Shown: positions 43,701-52,689 of the stretch, one piece after another
Position numbering within the stretch: the first letter of the stretch is position 1
Layout of the letters: the number at the start of each line of letters is the position of its first letter
NCBI RefSeq assembly: GCF_964204645.1
Contig: NC_134031.1
Location: forward strand, 12,130,501-12,194,500
DNA from: Tubulanus polymorphus
Lineage: Eukaryota > Nemertea > Palaeonemertea > Tubulaniformes > Tubulanidae
Length of the DNA: 64,000 nucleotides
Direction: 5' to 3'
The notes under the pieces: generated by a model
What the model saw: only the letters and a program-made list of their open reading frames with translations
Told to the model about the DNA's origin: nothing
The model's database searches: none
Position numbers and translations under genes: made by a program

Positions 43701-44291
43701 TTACGTAGGGATGTCTGTGCTCGATCTCAGCTAGCTGCTGATGTATGACTTCTACTACAACCACATGAAACAGGTATACAGCGATCGGGCTCAATTGCTG
43801 TACACTGACACCGACAGTCTCCTACAAGAAATCGAGATGGACGACATCTACGAAGACATAGAATCGAACAAAGACCTTTATGATTAGCGATTACCCGGGA
43901 AATCACCCGCTACATAGCAACGTCAACAAGAAGGTTCCAGGTAAGATGAAAGACGAGTGCGCAGATACATCCTTCCAGGAGTACCCCGGGCTCAGACCGA
44001 AGATGTACAGCGTCGATCAGACTGAGATCAAGAAGGCCAAGGGTGTGAAAAAGAACGTGGTGAAGAAACATATCCGCCACCAGCAATACAAGGAATGTCT
44101 GTTCGAAAAGAAGGTCTTCCAGCACGGAATGAATATGCTGAGAAGTGACGGTCACAAAATGTACGAGTCTCAGTCCCTTCGACAGTAAGAGGTGGATCGC
44201 CGACGATTGTATCGCTACGCTCGCTTACGGCCACAAAAATGTTGGTTCTCCGTTGGACGAGTACGTCGAGGAATTGCTCAACGAGCTTTAG
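40797..44291 (+). pseudogene. polB: Polinton C protein-primed family B DNA polymerase (decayed)
   Basis: It starts MDNAVKSLTDLL at 40797, unlike B, which starts with zinc fingers. Recognisable blocks follow in order: YMREGSGWAVERV (41305), DFTGIDSPTPLSQI, a CERCLHYFTREDLLERH finger (41790), exonuclease motif YADFEA (41960), an endonuclease-VII-like CYVCDK...DHDH...HNECN (42205-42300), VFHNLHSYDSHL, DANNLYGWTM (43060), KLMNNSIFGKT (43525), YTDTDS (43802) and the end block FDSKRWIADDCI (44175). More than eight frameshifts or stops separate these. The DFE exonuclease motif is present here, unlike B. The DNA is GC-richer and codon use differs from B, so C belongs to a different Polinton lineage. 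Confidence 0.85.
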
Positions 44292-44319
44292 ATCGCAGGC
44301 CGTACCTGCTATTCGAGGG

Positions 44320-46465
44320 CATAACCGAACACCACTAGGTGTCAAGGCGGATCGACACCACAAGGTTATTACTCACAACTCACGTCCATGTCACCAGGGG
44401 AAACCCTTTACGTAAGGATTCCCAAACTGCAGGTGAACGCGTTGCTGGTACCCGGAAGCTTGAAACACACGTTCGACCTCAGCAAAGAGGATCAGGCTAA
44501 TAAGTTCTTCGTGAACAACATTTCGAGGAACCTTATGGCCAGAATGGTTGACAACCTGGGTGGTGAAATCTTGTCAGATTTGAACTACATAGTCTGGGAG
44601 CTGGATGAAAGTTAATCAAACTGTTGAGTCCAAAATGTTTGGAGTGTGGGAATTCTAGGGGGTGCATTGCTGATCTCAAAACTATGGTTCTAAGTTATAC
44701 ATGTGGTGCATAAAACAGGGGGGCTAGGCTAAAAGTCCCTCAAAAACAGGTTCAGTCTAGACTGCTGAGTCCATGCATAATTTGAATTGTTAATTAAAGA
44801 TTTTAATGCTGTTATTATGAAATAATCACTTAAGAAATGTAAATTTGGAATAAGGCTAATTAAGAAGCTGATCAGTTTTGCAAATTAATTAGTATAATTA
44901 GACTTTAGAGTCCATGCCCAAATTAGGTCTTCCAATTTAGCTCAAAGCATCCTGAAATGGAATATGTTGCTTAAGAACATATTTCGTGGTTCCTTCTTAA
45001 TTTAAGAAGAGGTCAAAGGTCGTGACGTAATAACATCGTTTTCACCCTATTATGTTTTCAGGTAATAAATGTTTTAAAAGAAACAAATCCATCATTCATT
45101 TGCTTTTAGATATCGAGAAACTCGTTACTTTGAGACCTAAATAAAATGAAAGAACAGGTCAGATGGTAATTAAGAAGGCAATCAATTTTTATTAATCATC
45201 AGTTGTAATTAGATTTTTTAGTCCATCTCTCAAACTACAATTAAACTTTAGCTTTGGGTACTAAAAAGCTAAATCTTCAGTTTAAGAACAGATTTAATGG
45301 TCCTTCTCAATTCAAAGGAGGTAACGGGTTAGTTTTGTTGATAAAATTGCATTTTGCAATCAATGTGCTTTGTTGTTTCCCCTAAAGATATTACATGAGT
45401 CCATTTAAATCCACTTATGATTACACCATAAAGATATGTTATTTTAGATCAGACTATAGTTTATGGCTCTGCTGCTATATTGTGACAAAGCATTGCACAT
45501 GATAATCAATAAACTCCCAGACTAACAGCTTCTTCTTCCAGACTTACAAAGATCTGTGGCTTACGGACAAAAGGGCGAAGTAACATGATTCTGGAAGGAA
45601 TCGGCAGCGAGAACTTGAGGAAACTCAGATCGGATGCCGAAGACGCCTTGAAGACCAACACCAAGGAAATGATTATCAAGTTGGTGTTTAAGAACAGGTA
45701 CACCATACCCATCGATTTCGAGCTGTACACGGACCACGGTCCTTTCTATACGTTCCCGATGTTCAACGAGGACTTTGTTAGGGAGATCACTTTCAACGAA
45801 ATCAAGTTCACTGTTAACGGGAGTGCGGAGGCATGGGGATACTCTGTGAAAAATATTGCCCTCGAATACGACACTGTGCATTCGGTGGTGCTCGCCAGAC
45901 AGATCGAAGCCAACCTGTCCGTCGGGGTAAGCTTCTTGTACGACTACGTCGCGTTTTTCAGGAGTCAATCCACGGGAACCTCGACAATTCTGAACGGTAA
46001 CGTTAATGTTCCCCGAAGGTCGATGAAGGGCCTGTTGATATTCTTTCAAGTTTGACAACAGGCAGTACGATTCCGAAGCCACCTTGTTCCATAACCCTAA
46101 CATCAAGAACGTCGATGTCACGATCGAGGGAATATCTCACACAAAGTGTACAAGCAAGGACTGAAACCTTACCAACAATGGGAAGAGTGCAGAAGATATC
46201 TGATGCCAGAATTGGCCAAAAAAACCGACGATTCGCACATAAACGTTTTCTCGTTCTTCGTGGACGACAGATACGCATTGTGGATCGATCTCAGAAGCAC
46301 AGACGACAACTCGCTTCACGGATCTGGTCTAAGGTTGGTCAACACAAAAGACGGCGTTCAGTTAGCCATCACCCCTACCAGCACAATGAGCACACGATGT
46401 TCATTTACGTCGTAGCCGACGCCCAAGTAAACATCCAGAACAACCAGTTAAAGGCGATTCTGTTC
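44320..46465 (+). pseudogene. Polinton C hexon-like major capsid pseudogene, interrupted by a transposon
   Basis: Blocks shared with B: HHKVITHN, PGETLYVRIPKL, YKDLWLTDK (45541), YTIPIDFELYTDHGPFY (45700), EITFNEIKF, NIALEYDTVHS, NVPRRSMKGLLIFF (46010), DNSLHGSGLRLVNTKDG (46305) and YVVADAQVNIQNNQL. A 931-bp element sits at 44592-45522. Frameshifts lie near 44390, 45535, 46055 and 46375. The C-terminal end runs directly into the ATPase frame near 46465, and the zinc-finger gene that follows the capsid in B is missing. Confidence 0.7.
44592..45522. mobile_element. 931-bp DNA transposon with TA duplication in the capsid gene
   Basis: The termini GTCTGGGAG and CTCCCAGAC are flanked by TA on both sides (44590-44591 and 45523-45524). 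Removing it restores the capsid order (from DLNY to TYKDLWLT, apart from a one-base shift). It is AT-rich and noncoding, with five loosely repeated GAGTCCA words (44628, 44770, 44908, 45221, 45395) about 150-300 bp apart. TA target choice fits Tc1/mariner-like or related families. The self-excised border argues against an intron. Confidence 0.75.
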
Positions 46466-46477
46466 CAATGTATAGCG

Positions 46478-47071
46478 GAGATGGATGGGCTTTGGTTACA
46501 ACTCCCGTTCAACATGATTGTGTCGGGCAAATGAACTGCAGAAAAACGCACTATGTCCTCAACCTCCTACAAGCTGTCTATCATGGCAAATTCCACAGTA
46601 TAGAGATTTTCTGCCCGACTTTCCTTGAGAACACCCCCTACGATAGATCGTTTGTGATGAAGGACCCCAATATCCTCGTCGTGAACCCGGATTCGGTGTT
46701 AAATGACCTCGACGTCTTGCTTTCCACGTGCGCCAAAGTATACGGCGATCCTCATTGTCAAACTGTTTCTTATAGCCGACTGCGCCAACTTGAGGGATAC
46801 TAAAATCAATTCGTCCAAATTGACCAAACTCGCGTTCTCGGGCCGTCATCTGAATATATCGGTATGGGTGCTCACGCAAAAATACAATGCCGTTGTGAAA
46901 GATTTCTGAGAAAACCTGAGAATGTTAGTCCTGTACCACCAAAAAGACGAGGATGGTTTGAAGGATGCTCTGTATGAAAACAACATCGTCCCGAAAACCA
47001 AAAAGGAAAGCGTGATCGCGAATCTCGCCGCTAGAAATCAGACCCGTCTCGTCATGCGCCTCGAGTTATAA
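46478..47071 (+). pseudogene. Polinton C packaging ATPase (decayed)
   Basis: The protein continues from FNMIVSG into NCRKTHYVLNLL: the P-loop Gly before KT is replaced by Arg relative to B (NCGKT). Then IEIFCPTF, a frameshift near 46765, IADCANLRDTKI (Walker B region), AFSGRHLNISVWVLTQKYNA, a TGA at 46907-46909 in place of Arg (CGA to TGA), and MLVLYHQKDEDGL, ending LVMRLEL at 47071. It sits directly after the capsid gene on the same strand, whereas in B the ATPase is in the opposite block. Confidence 0.75.
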
Positions 47072-47085
47072 ATTTCTAAATTTTT

Positions 47086-47109
47086 GGTGACTAACATATA
47101 GCGAATATG
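47086..47109 (+). promoter_or_regulatory. Element C start motif: TGGTGACTAACATATAG before ATG
   Basis: TTTTTGGTGACTAACATATA G then CGAAT precede the ATG at 47107. A near copy, TTTTCTGGTGATAGATATAG then CAC, precedes the ATG at 48030, and GCATATAGGGA precedes the ATG near 47687. This is a C-specific counterpart of B's TAAATG motif. Confidence 0.4.
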
Positions 47110-47637
47110 GACGAAGTCTACGACGAATTACTGAGCGACATTGGGTTGGATGTAGACCCACCCGAAAACGACGAATCAGAAGGGCGCAGGCAGCCACTTG
47201 TCGGGCTTTCTAAAAGCGGATTGCTCGCAAAAATAGGCATCAAGAAATCCGAAGGTCAACTTAAGAAGATGAACTCGAAAGAGCTCGAATGGGAGATGAA
47301 CTCGAAAGAGCTCGAACGGGTGTGGACGGAGTACGGAAACCGTTACTCCGCCGCGGTTTCCGACAGTCTGATCAACAGCATTCTCTACGGTTATTCTAAG
47401 CTCTGCAAGTGGTTCAGACCTAACGTAGACGCAGAACAGCTAAACAAGGAGTTGACTGAAAACTTTGTTATCACCGCCGACATGAAAAACCAGCTCGACC
47501 ATCTGGGTAGGATTCTCAAGACTCCAATACTCGCAATCGCGAACGTGGCGGTAATCACCGGGAAGAATATGGCCGATTCTGAGGAAAGTGACGTGTCCAC
47601 TTGCCCGCAAGTAACTAGTCCACTTGCCGATAAGTAA
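47107..47637 (+). CDS. Polinton C counterpart of the 202-aa conserved protein
   Basis: Intact 176-aa ORF. AAVSDSLINSILYGYSKLCK and the downstream region correspond to B 19475-20083 (IDDSISDGIVKCYSKLCNQL-type block). The N-terminal half is acidic, then basic (KKSEGQLKKMNSKELEW), with a short exact internal duplication (MNSKELE twice, 47266-47313). The C-terminal helix LGRILKTPILAIANVAVIT is semi-hydrophobic as in B. Alone among the C genes it is open throughout, with a C-specific motif just upstream. The end at 47637 lies in repeated CTTGTCCACTT sequence and may be displaced. The function is unknown. Confidence 0.6.
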   Translation: MDEVYDELLSDIGLDVDPPENDESEGRRQPLVGLSKSGLLAKIGIKKSEGQLKKMNSKELEWEMNSKELERVWTEYGNRYSAAVSDSLINSILYGYSKLCKWFRPNVDAEQLNKELTENFVITADMKNQLDHLGRILKTPILAIANVAVITGKNMADSEESDVSTCPQVTSPLADK

Positions 47638-47689
47638 CTTGTCCACTTTCCCGCAAGTCGTATTTTCCTCTCTAGCATATAGGGAATGA

Positions 47690-48002
47690 ACTTGAACAAG
47701 TGGAACAAGTGACGACTAACCCGCATAAACAAAAGTCCCCTGGTAGAGTCGCATGGGCCAAAAAGCTGGCCGAAATTATTAGGCAGCAGCGAGCCTCGAA
47801 GAAAACAGCTGCCCGTGCTGTCCCGACGACGAAAACGAAGCCAAGTCAAAACACCTGCAAATGTGGATCGTGATAGGCGGGTTGTTATTGGGCATCGGAG
47901 CTCTATAATATGAGAGAATGGCGTTAAACCAAACCCCGAAACCCGAAGAAAACACGGAACCAACACCTGAACCTTTGAATTGTCACCTTGTGAAGATGAC
48001 CT
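47690..48002 (+). pseudogene. Polinton C counterpart of the basic membrane protein
   Basis: Reading gives HKQKSPGRVAWAKKLAEII, a basic stretch, a frameshift near 47855, a membrane helix WIVIGGLLLGIGAL, a TAA at 47908, and a Pro/Glu tail (NQTPKPEENTEPTPEPL). The order basic head, one membrane helix, polar tail matches the 122-aa protein of B (19114-19482), and it follows the 202-aa counterpart in both elements. Confidence 0.55.
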
Positions 48003-48029
48003 AAATTTTCTGGTGATAGATATAGCACG

Positions 48030-48134
48030 ATGGCAATGAATCCAGACTATCGAACAGTCGCAAACGTACTTTATCACTCAGCCGTTCTAAGCAGACTGAC
48101 CTATAGCGTAATGCAGCGTGAAACCACCTGTTGA
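48030..48134 (+). CDS. Small ORF after Polinton C block, unknown
   Basis: A 34-aa frame (MAMNPDYRTVANVLYHSA...) preceded by the C-type TGGTGATAGATATAG motif. In B the integrase begins at this place in the order, but I see no convincing similarity. It may be a truncated first exon-less start of that gene. The element seems to end or degrade beyond 48134. Confidence 0.25.
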   Translation: MAMNPDYRTVANVLYHSAVLSRLTYSVMQRETTC

Positions 48135-49710
48135 TGACCTTGCGGTGCATGAGCTAAGTACCTGGTTCTTGGAACAGTATCGGTTGCTCATCCTCAGAGG
48201 CACGTTTTTGACACAATGTGTGCGTTAATAGTAAATAAACAGATCACCCAGCGCTGTTGTTTGTTACATATTCTGTCCTTATGAGATACCGCGCTTTATA
48301 AATGCAAATTATCACCATTTTTTATTAATTTCACAAAATAAAGGCATTGGTAAACAAGGTCGAGTGCATCACTATCTTGAGGGAAACAAGTTGATGGAAG
48401 TGAATGACAAGGATAAGGTCAACTGTGAAATAGATATGTGATCGCTTGGAACGCCCCAACTAAGTAAAGTAACTTAAGTAAAATCGAGTGGATAAGCCGG
48501 GTGTTTTCATCCAATCTATTGACAGGTGCATCAGGCCTAGATGGTACCCTAGTGACCTAGATATATATAGATTTGGCAATTAGGATTGTATTTGAAATAA
48601 ATAATGCAGAAATTGTCTCTCCATCTTTTCACAGAGAGAAGCACACAAATTCTCTGCAGTCTCGAAGTACCCAGGGGTCACCCAGATGCAACATAACCCC
48701 TCCAGTACGATCTCGTTCAAGGTCAAGTATTCTGTTTTTGTACAATATTTCTGTGAACATATCACCAAATAAATTTCTCTTGTCATCACATCAATGAAAA
48801 TAAGTGTAGTTATCTTTTTCAGGTTGGAAATTGGCAGAGGAAAATTATTTCGAAATGTAGCCTTATATTATATTTCAAATTTGGTGAATAGTTTTTCTAA
48901 TTTGAGTGTTTGAATTATACTAAATAATAAGTTAACTGGAGACGCAAGTTTCACAAAAAAAATCTCAGTATTAAACAAAATGGCCATTATAACTGAAAGG
49001 GTAAAGTGTATTCATTCGGCTGCTAAAAGCCAATTCATGCTGTCAGCTCTCACTATGCTTCAACTTAAAGTTAACAGTAAAAGGATACGGAAAACGCAGC
49101 ACACTGATCACTCCTGGTGGAAGATGGAAAGGACTCTGATTTCCAGGTTTGAACAATGGAGAAGATGGTAACGGACCTGCACGAACAAGTGGGTCCAATA
49201 TTACCTGCATTGGCCCTTCAGGTGAAGCTACATAACATCTCATTATCTGAGCCATATACCCTTTTGAACTCCTGCAAAAAGAATAAAGAGCAATTAGGAA
49301 ATATAGCTGCACAGCAGTAATAACATGTTTTCTGGTTTAAATTTTGTACTACAAAGTGAACAAAGATTGCGAGGGTACATGAATAAAGCGCCACCAAGAG
49401 GCCGACATTTATACTTGATATGTGGATCCATATGGCTATTATATAGAAAGTATACCAGAGCACCAACTTTGATGATAATGAAGCGCTTTCACAATTCCCA
49501 ATAGGCAGTTATATGAAACGAGGCAATTTGTTACTATCGTATCTACATCCCCGCGACCTATGAAGACCCGATCTTTGGTATCTAAAAATCATTAACGATT
49601 AAGATTTTTCAACCTTGACCTTCGACCCTAGAACTCCAAAATCAGTATGGGACACCCTCTCCCCAGGTATAATCATACTACGAAATAGCAATGTCCTGCT
49701 AACAATGGTT
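48135..49710. other. No gene found
   Basis: Unique sequence with short ORFs lacking domains. The stretch 49290-49340 resembles the GCAGCGATAACGGG word of the LINE-like family. The segment 49600-49710 is a host copy of a roughly 100-bp tandem unit that recurs at 51410-51510. Confidence 0.35.
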
Positions 49711-49715
49711 CTTCT

Positions 49716-49898
49716 TGTTGATGTATTAGATGTCAACGGTTACTGTGAGTATTCACTACAACTGGAAGTCGTCATAATGTAGTATTACGTGGCATTGTTT
49801 GTGAATACAATAGCTATTGATCAAAGAGTTCAATTCTCATCCATGCAAATCAACTGTGTTTTGTTCATCATCTCCCTATTCTGAGGAGATCATCAACA
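49716..49898 (+). repeat. 5' LTR
   Basis: The 183-bp LTR has 8-bp inverted ends TGTTGATG/CATCAACA. It shares CATTGTTTGTGAATACAATA and GAGTTCAATTCTCATCCATG with the 3' copy. Confidence 0.9.
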
Positions 49899-49959
49899 TG
49901 GTGGCAGCGGTATGTAAGGACCGCACGGTCTAATTTCACTAATTTGATTGAATGATGAA

Positions 49960-51076
49960 AGAAGGCTAAAAACATAGACGGGTTACAAAGTCCAGGTGTG
50001 TTTCGCCCACCGCCGCAGCTGAATCTAGCAGACAGCAATGTTGCAGATAATTTAAGAAGATGGAAAGGTAGTGATTATATTGCACTGTGCCGGACCAAGA
50101 TTTATGATCAAGTTCAGTGGAACGAAGACAGCAATGATAAAAAGCCGGACAGGATTGAGAAATTGGAGGCATACTGTAACCCCAGACAAAACGAAGTCCT
50201 TAAAACGCATCGATTATGGAACACTTATTAAATTGAACCATTTGATGCATTCCTCAACGAACTCCGCAAGAGGTCAGAGTTGTGCAATCATGGAATGGCA
50301 AAAGATCACATGATCCGAGACAAGATCGTGTTTTCTGTCACCAGGAAGGTTCATGCTTTGCTTCTCTGGGAAGATGACCTGAACTTGGTGAAGAAGATTA
50401 AGCTATGCCCTGCATTCGAACAATCGAATCAGCAAGCAGACGAACTCCGAGAAAAGGCGAAAAGGTTTCAAATCCAAGTGCACAAAACCCAAGGTCGTAA
50501 AAGCAGTTGAAGCTGCGCGTCAGTTTGAGTCAGACAGCGATGAAGCAATCAGCTTGTGATGGAATATGTCCATCAGTCGTCTTCTATGTTGTAACTGGAG
50601 GGTGCTGCCCTCTCTCTCTTGAAAAATACAGAACAATAGGTGATTGTGTTAATATCTTTTGTCCGCCTTTTTACTGGTTTTTGGGCTCTCGGAGTCGATA
50701 TTTGGAGGAAACTTCTACTGTAGAACAGGCAGAATAGGACCTCGTTACAAGTTGGTTAAGGGTGCACAGCCACCGTCTGATCTCATTAGTGCTCGAATGT
50801 TGGTGAATGACTGTGAAGTCAAATTTCACCGACAGTGGCGCCAATGTAAACACGATATGCAAGTGTTACGTCAAAAGAGAGCAGTTGGCAAACTCATGGG
50901 GGGCTAATTTCATCATGTGGAATGGTTCTACGATGACTCCACTTGGTGAAACAAAACTGGTTGTAATAAATCGATGTACCGGGGAGACTAGAAACTTTTT
51001 TGATTTACGTCAACAACGATTGTCGTCAACAACGATGTCTTGTTTATATACATATATCCTCCAAATAGATGAATAG
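49960..51076 (+). pseudogene. Gag and aspartic-protease remnant of the short LTR element
   Basis: Frames at 49998-50230 and 50280-50510 carry a gag-like domain (DRIEKLEAYCNPRQNEV, FDAFLNELRKRSELCNHG, KDHMIRDKIVFSVTRK). A frame at 50807-51076 has FTDSGANVNTI, the catalytic DSG of a retroviral-type protease, then WNGSTMTPLGETKL. The reading is broken by several shifts and jumps straight to the 3' purine tract. A Gypsy-type origin is likely. Confidence 0.6.
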
Positions 51077-51197
51077 TTAAAATGATAAGGTTCAAATATT
51101 ACACTGATCACAATAATCTTTATATGCATGTGCATCAACATATAAGTTAGTGGTATAGTTAAAGAAAAAAAATAGAAAAAACCAATAAAAGGAAGGA

Positions 51198-51381
51198 TGT
51201 TGATGTTTGACACATAAACGGTTACTGTGAGTATTCAGTACGACTGGAAGTTGTCATGATGTAGTATTACATGACATTGTTTGTGAATACAATAGCTATT
51301 GAATAAAAGAGTTCAATTCTCATCCATGCAAATCAACTGTGCTTTGTTCGTCATCTCCTGATTCTGAGGACATCGTCAACA
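51198..51381 (+). repeat. 3' LTR
   Basis: The 184-bp LTR matches the 5' copy with differences spread along its length (for example ATTTGACACATAAA for ATTAGATGTCAA near the start). Confidence 0.9.
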
Positions 51382-51386
51382 CTTCT

Positions 51387-51799
51387 TGAATCGCATTTAC
51401 GCGCGAATGACCTCGACTGACCTTGACCTTTGGAACCCAAAATCTATAGGGCACATCCGCTCCCTAGGAGAAATCAAACTATGATATAGCAGTGTCCTGC
51501 TATGAATGGTTCTTCTTGAATCGCATTCACAAGCAGATCCAAAATTTCCCCGCCGCCTGCTAACAGGACAATAACCATGCCAGTGGCATATTGCACATAC
51601 GTATGTATATACCCGGTTTTGTGATTTGTATAATAAAAGGACTGTCTAACACGTGCAAGATAGCGACGCTGAAATTAGTTAGTTTTTCAAAATATACGCC
51701 ATCTATTGGTTTTAAATCTTCGGTGGAGAGTTGAGGTAGTTGAATAACCATAAAAGCGTGAACACGATGAATCTCATTTTCAAATGAGTAAATAAATTT
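51387..51799. other. No gene; holds the empty-site paralogue of the LTR element
   Basis: AGTGTCCTGCTATGAATGGT followed by TCTTCTTGAATCGCATT (about 51490-51527) parallels the sequence at both sides of the LTR element without the insertion. Otherwise unique sequence. Confidence 0.5.
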
Positions 51800-51840
51800 A
51801 TTGAATACAAACGTTTTCAGGAACATTTCCCCTCATCAGG
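51800..51840 (-). ncRNA. Hammerhead-ribozyme-like core of a Penelope-like element
   Basis: On the minus strand CTGATGA (51839-51833) is followed by a possible stem II (GGGGAA/TTCCT) and GAAA (51818-51815), then ACGTTTGTATTCAATAAA. CUGAUGA ... GAAA is the conserved hammerhead core, and such ribozymes are known from Penelope-like terminal repeats. Stem I and III pairing was not confirmed. Confidence 0.5.
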
Positions 51841-51889
51841 TAAAAACAATTGACTACAAATGGATAACATTTACATACCTACAACTTTG

Positions 51890-52245
51890 GTAATAACAAA
51901 CTGTTAGAATTAACTAATTAAACACTGTAGAAATAAACTTGTTCAATAGATTTCACCACTTGACTAATTAAATTTGAAAGTTAAACGTTAAACGTGAAGT
52001 TTGGCTTGAATTCTCCAGAGTGTAGGTCAAACAGTCAAGAGATCAAATGCCCTCCCTTTACCCTCCCAGTGGTGCATGTCTCATTTGATCTCTTAATTGG
52101 TTCACCTTCACTGCGTAGAATCCAAGCCGAACTTCACCTTCCAGGTAAGGCTCGTTTAACTTTCAAATTTAATTAGTCAAGTGGTGAAATCTATTGAACG
52201 AGTTTATTTCTACAGTGTTTAATTAGCTAATTACCTTGTTTCGGT
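51890..52245. repeat. ~350-bp imperfect palindrome
   Basis: The left arm (about 51895-52020) contains ACACTGTAGAAATAAACTTG, GTGGTGAAATC in inverse and CTTGACTAATTAAATTTGAA. The right arm (about 52115-52245) contains the reverse complements TTCAAATTTAATTAGTCAAG and TTTATTTCTACAGTGT. Within the centre GAGATCAAATG pairs with CATTTGATCTC. It lies beside the DIRS-like remnant and shares its GAGATC...GGTTCMC-type end words, so it may be made of terminal repeats of that family. Confidence 0.75.
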
Positions 52246-52569
52246 TCCCAGTTAAGAGATCCAATGATACTTTAAAGTGGCGACAAAACATGTACTCCTA
52301 TCAAGAGTAATAAAAAGAGTTACATATATGTATAAGAACATAAACTTTCCCTATTTAACTAAAAACAGAAGTCACCACAACTTTACATGTCGAAAATTAC
52401 AAATGGAGTATGGATTAATACGGATCACTTTAATCTATTTCCCATTCAACTTTTTAATGACTCACTCTGTTCTATTGTTTTTGTTCTTTTAAATAATATA
52501 TGATAATATAAGTTTATTTCTTTACTACAGAGATAAATATCTTGTAATATTCTCCTGTTCTCAGTACGC

Positions 52570-52599
52570 CTGATGATGGCTTATAGGCTTTAGCCGAAA
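52570..52599 (+). ncRNA. Second hammerhead-like core
   Basis: CTGATGA (52570-52576), then TGGCT...AGCC, a convincing stem II with a 10-nt loop, then GAAA (52596-52599). It is the strongest hammerhead-like core in the window. It lies at the DIRS-like end region on the opposite strand to the Penelope remnant. Stem I and III were not verified. Confidence 0.45.
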
Positions 52600-52689
52600 A
52601 GTTGCGCAAATATATTTACTCTTATTCAAGTTTCTCGTTTTTGGCTTTATTTATTGTGGGATTTCTAGCGGTTTTCCTTAGATAAAACA

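Larger units (their letters stand above)
49716..51381 (+). mobile_element. Short LTR retrotransposon with both LTRs and 5-bp duplication
   Basis: The left LTR (49716-49898) and right LTR (51198-51381) both start TGTTGATG and end TCAACA. The flank CTTCT occurs on both sides (49711-49715 and 51382-51386). A primer-binding-like TGGTGGCAGCGGTA follows the left LTR, and a purine tract AAAAGGAAGGA precedes the right one. Only gag and protease-like remnants lie between, so reverse transcriptase and integrase are missing and the copy depended on helpers. The LTRs differ at many positions, so the insertion is not recent. Confidence 0.9.

Noticed and set aside
44592-45522. Intron in the Polinton C capsid gene
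   Set aside because: Perfect short inverted termini flanked by TA on both sides fit a transposon better, and the ends do not form GT...AG at the gene border.
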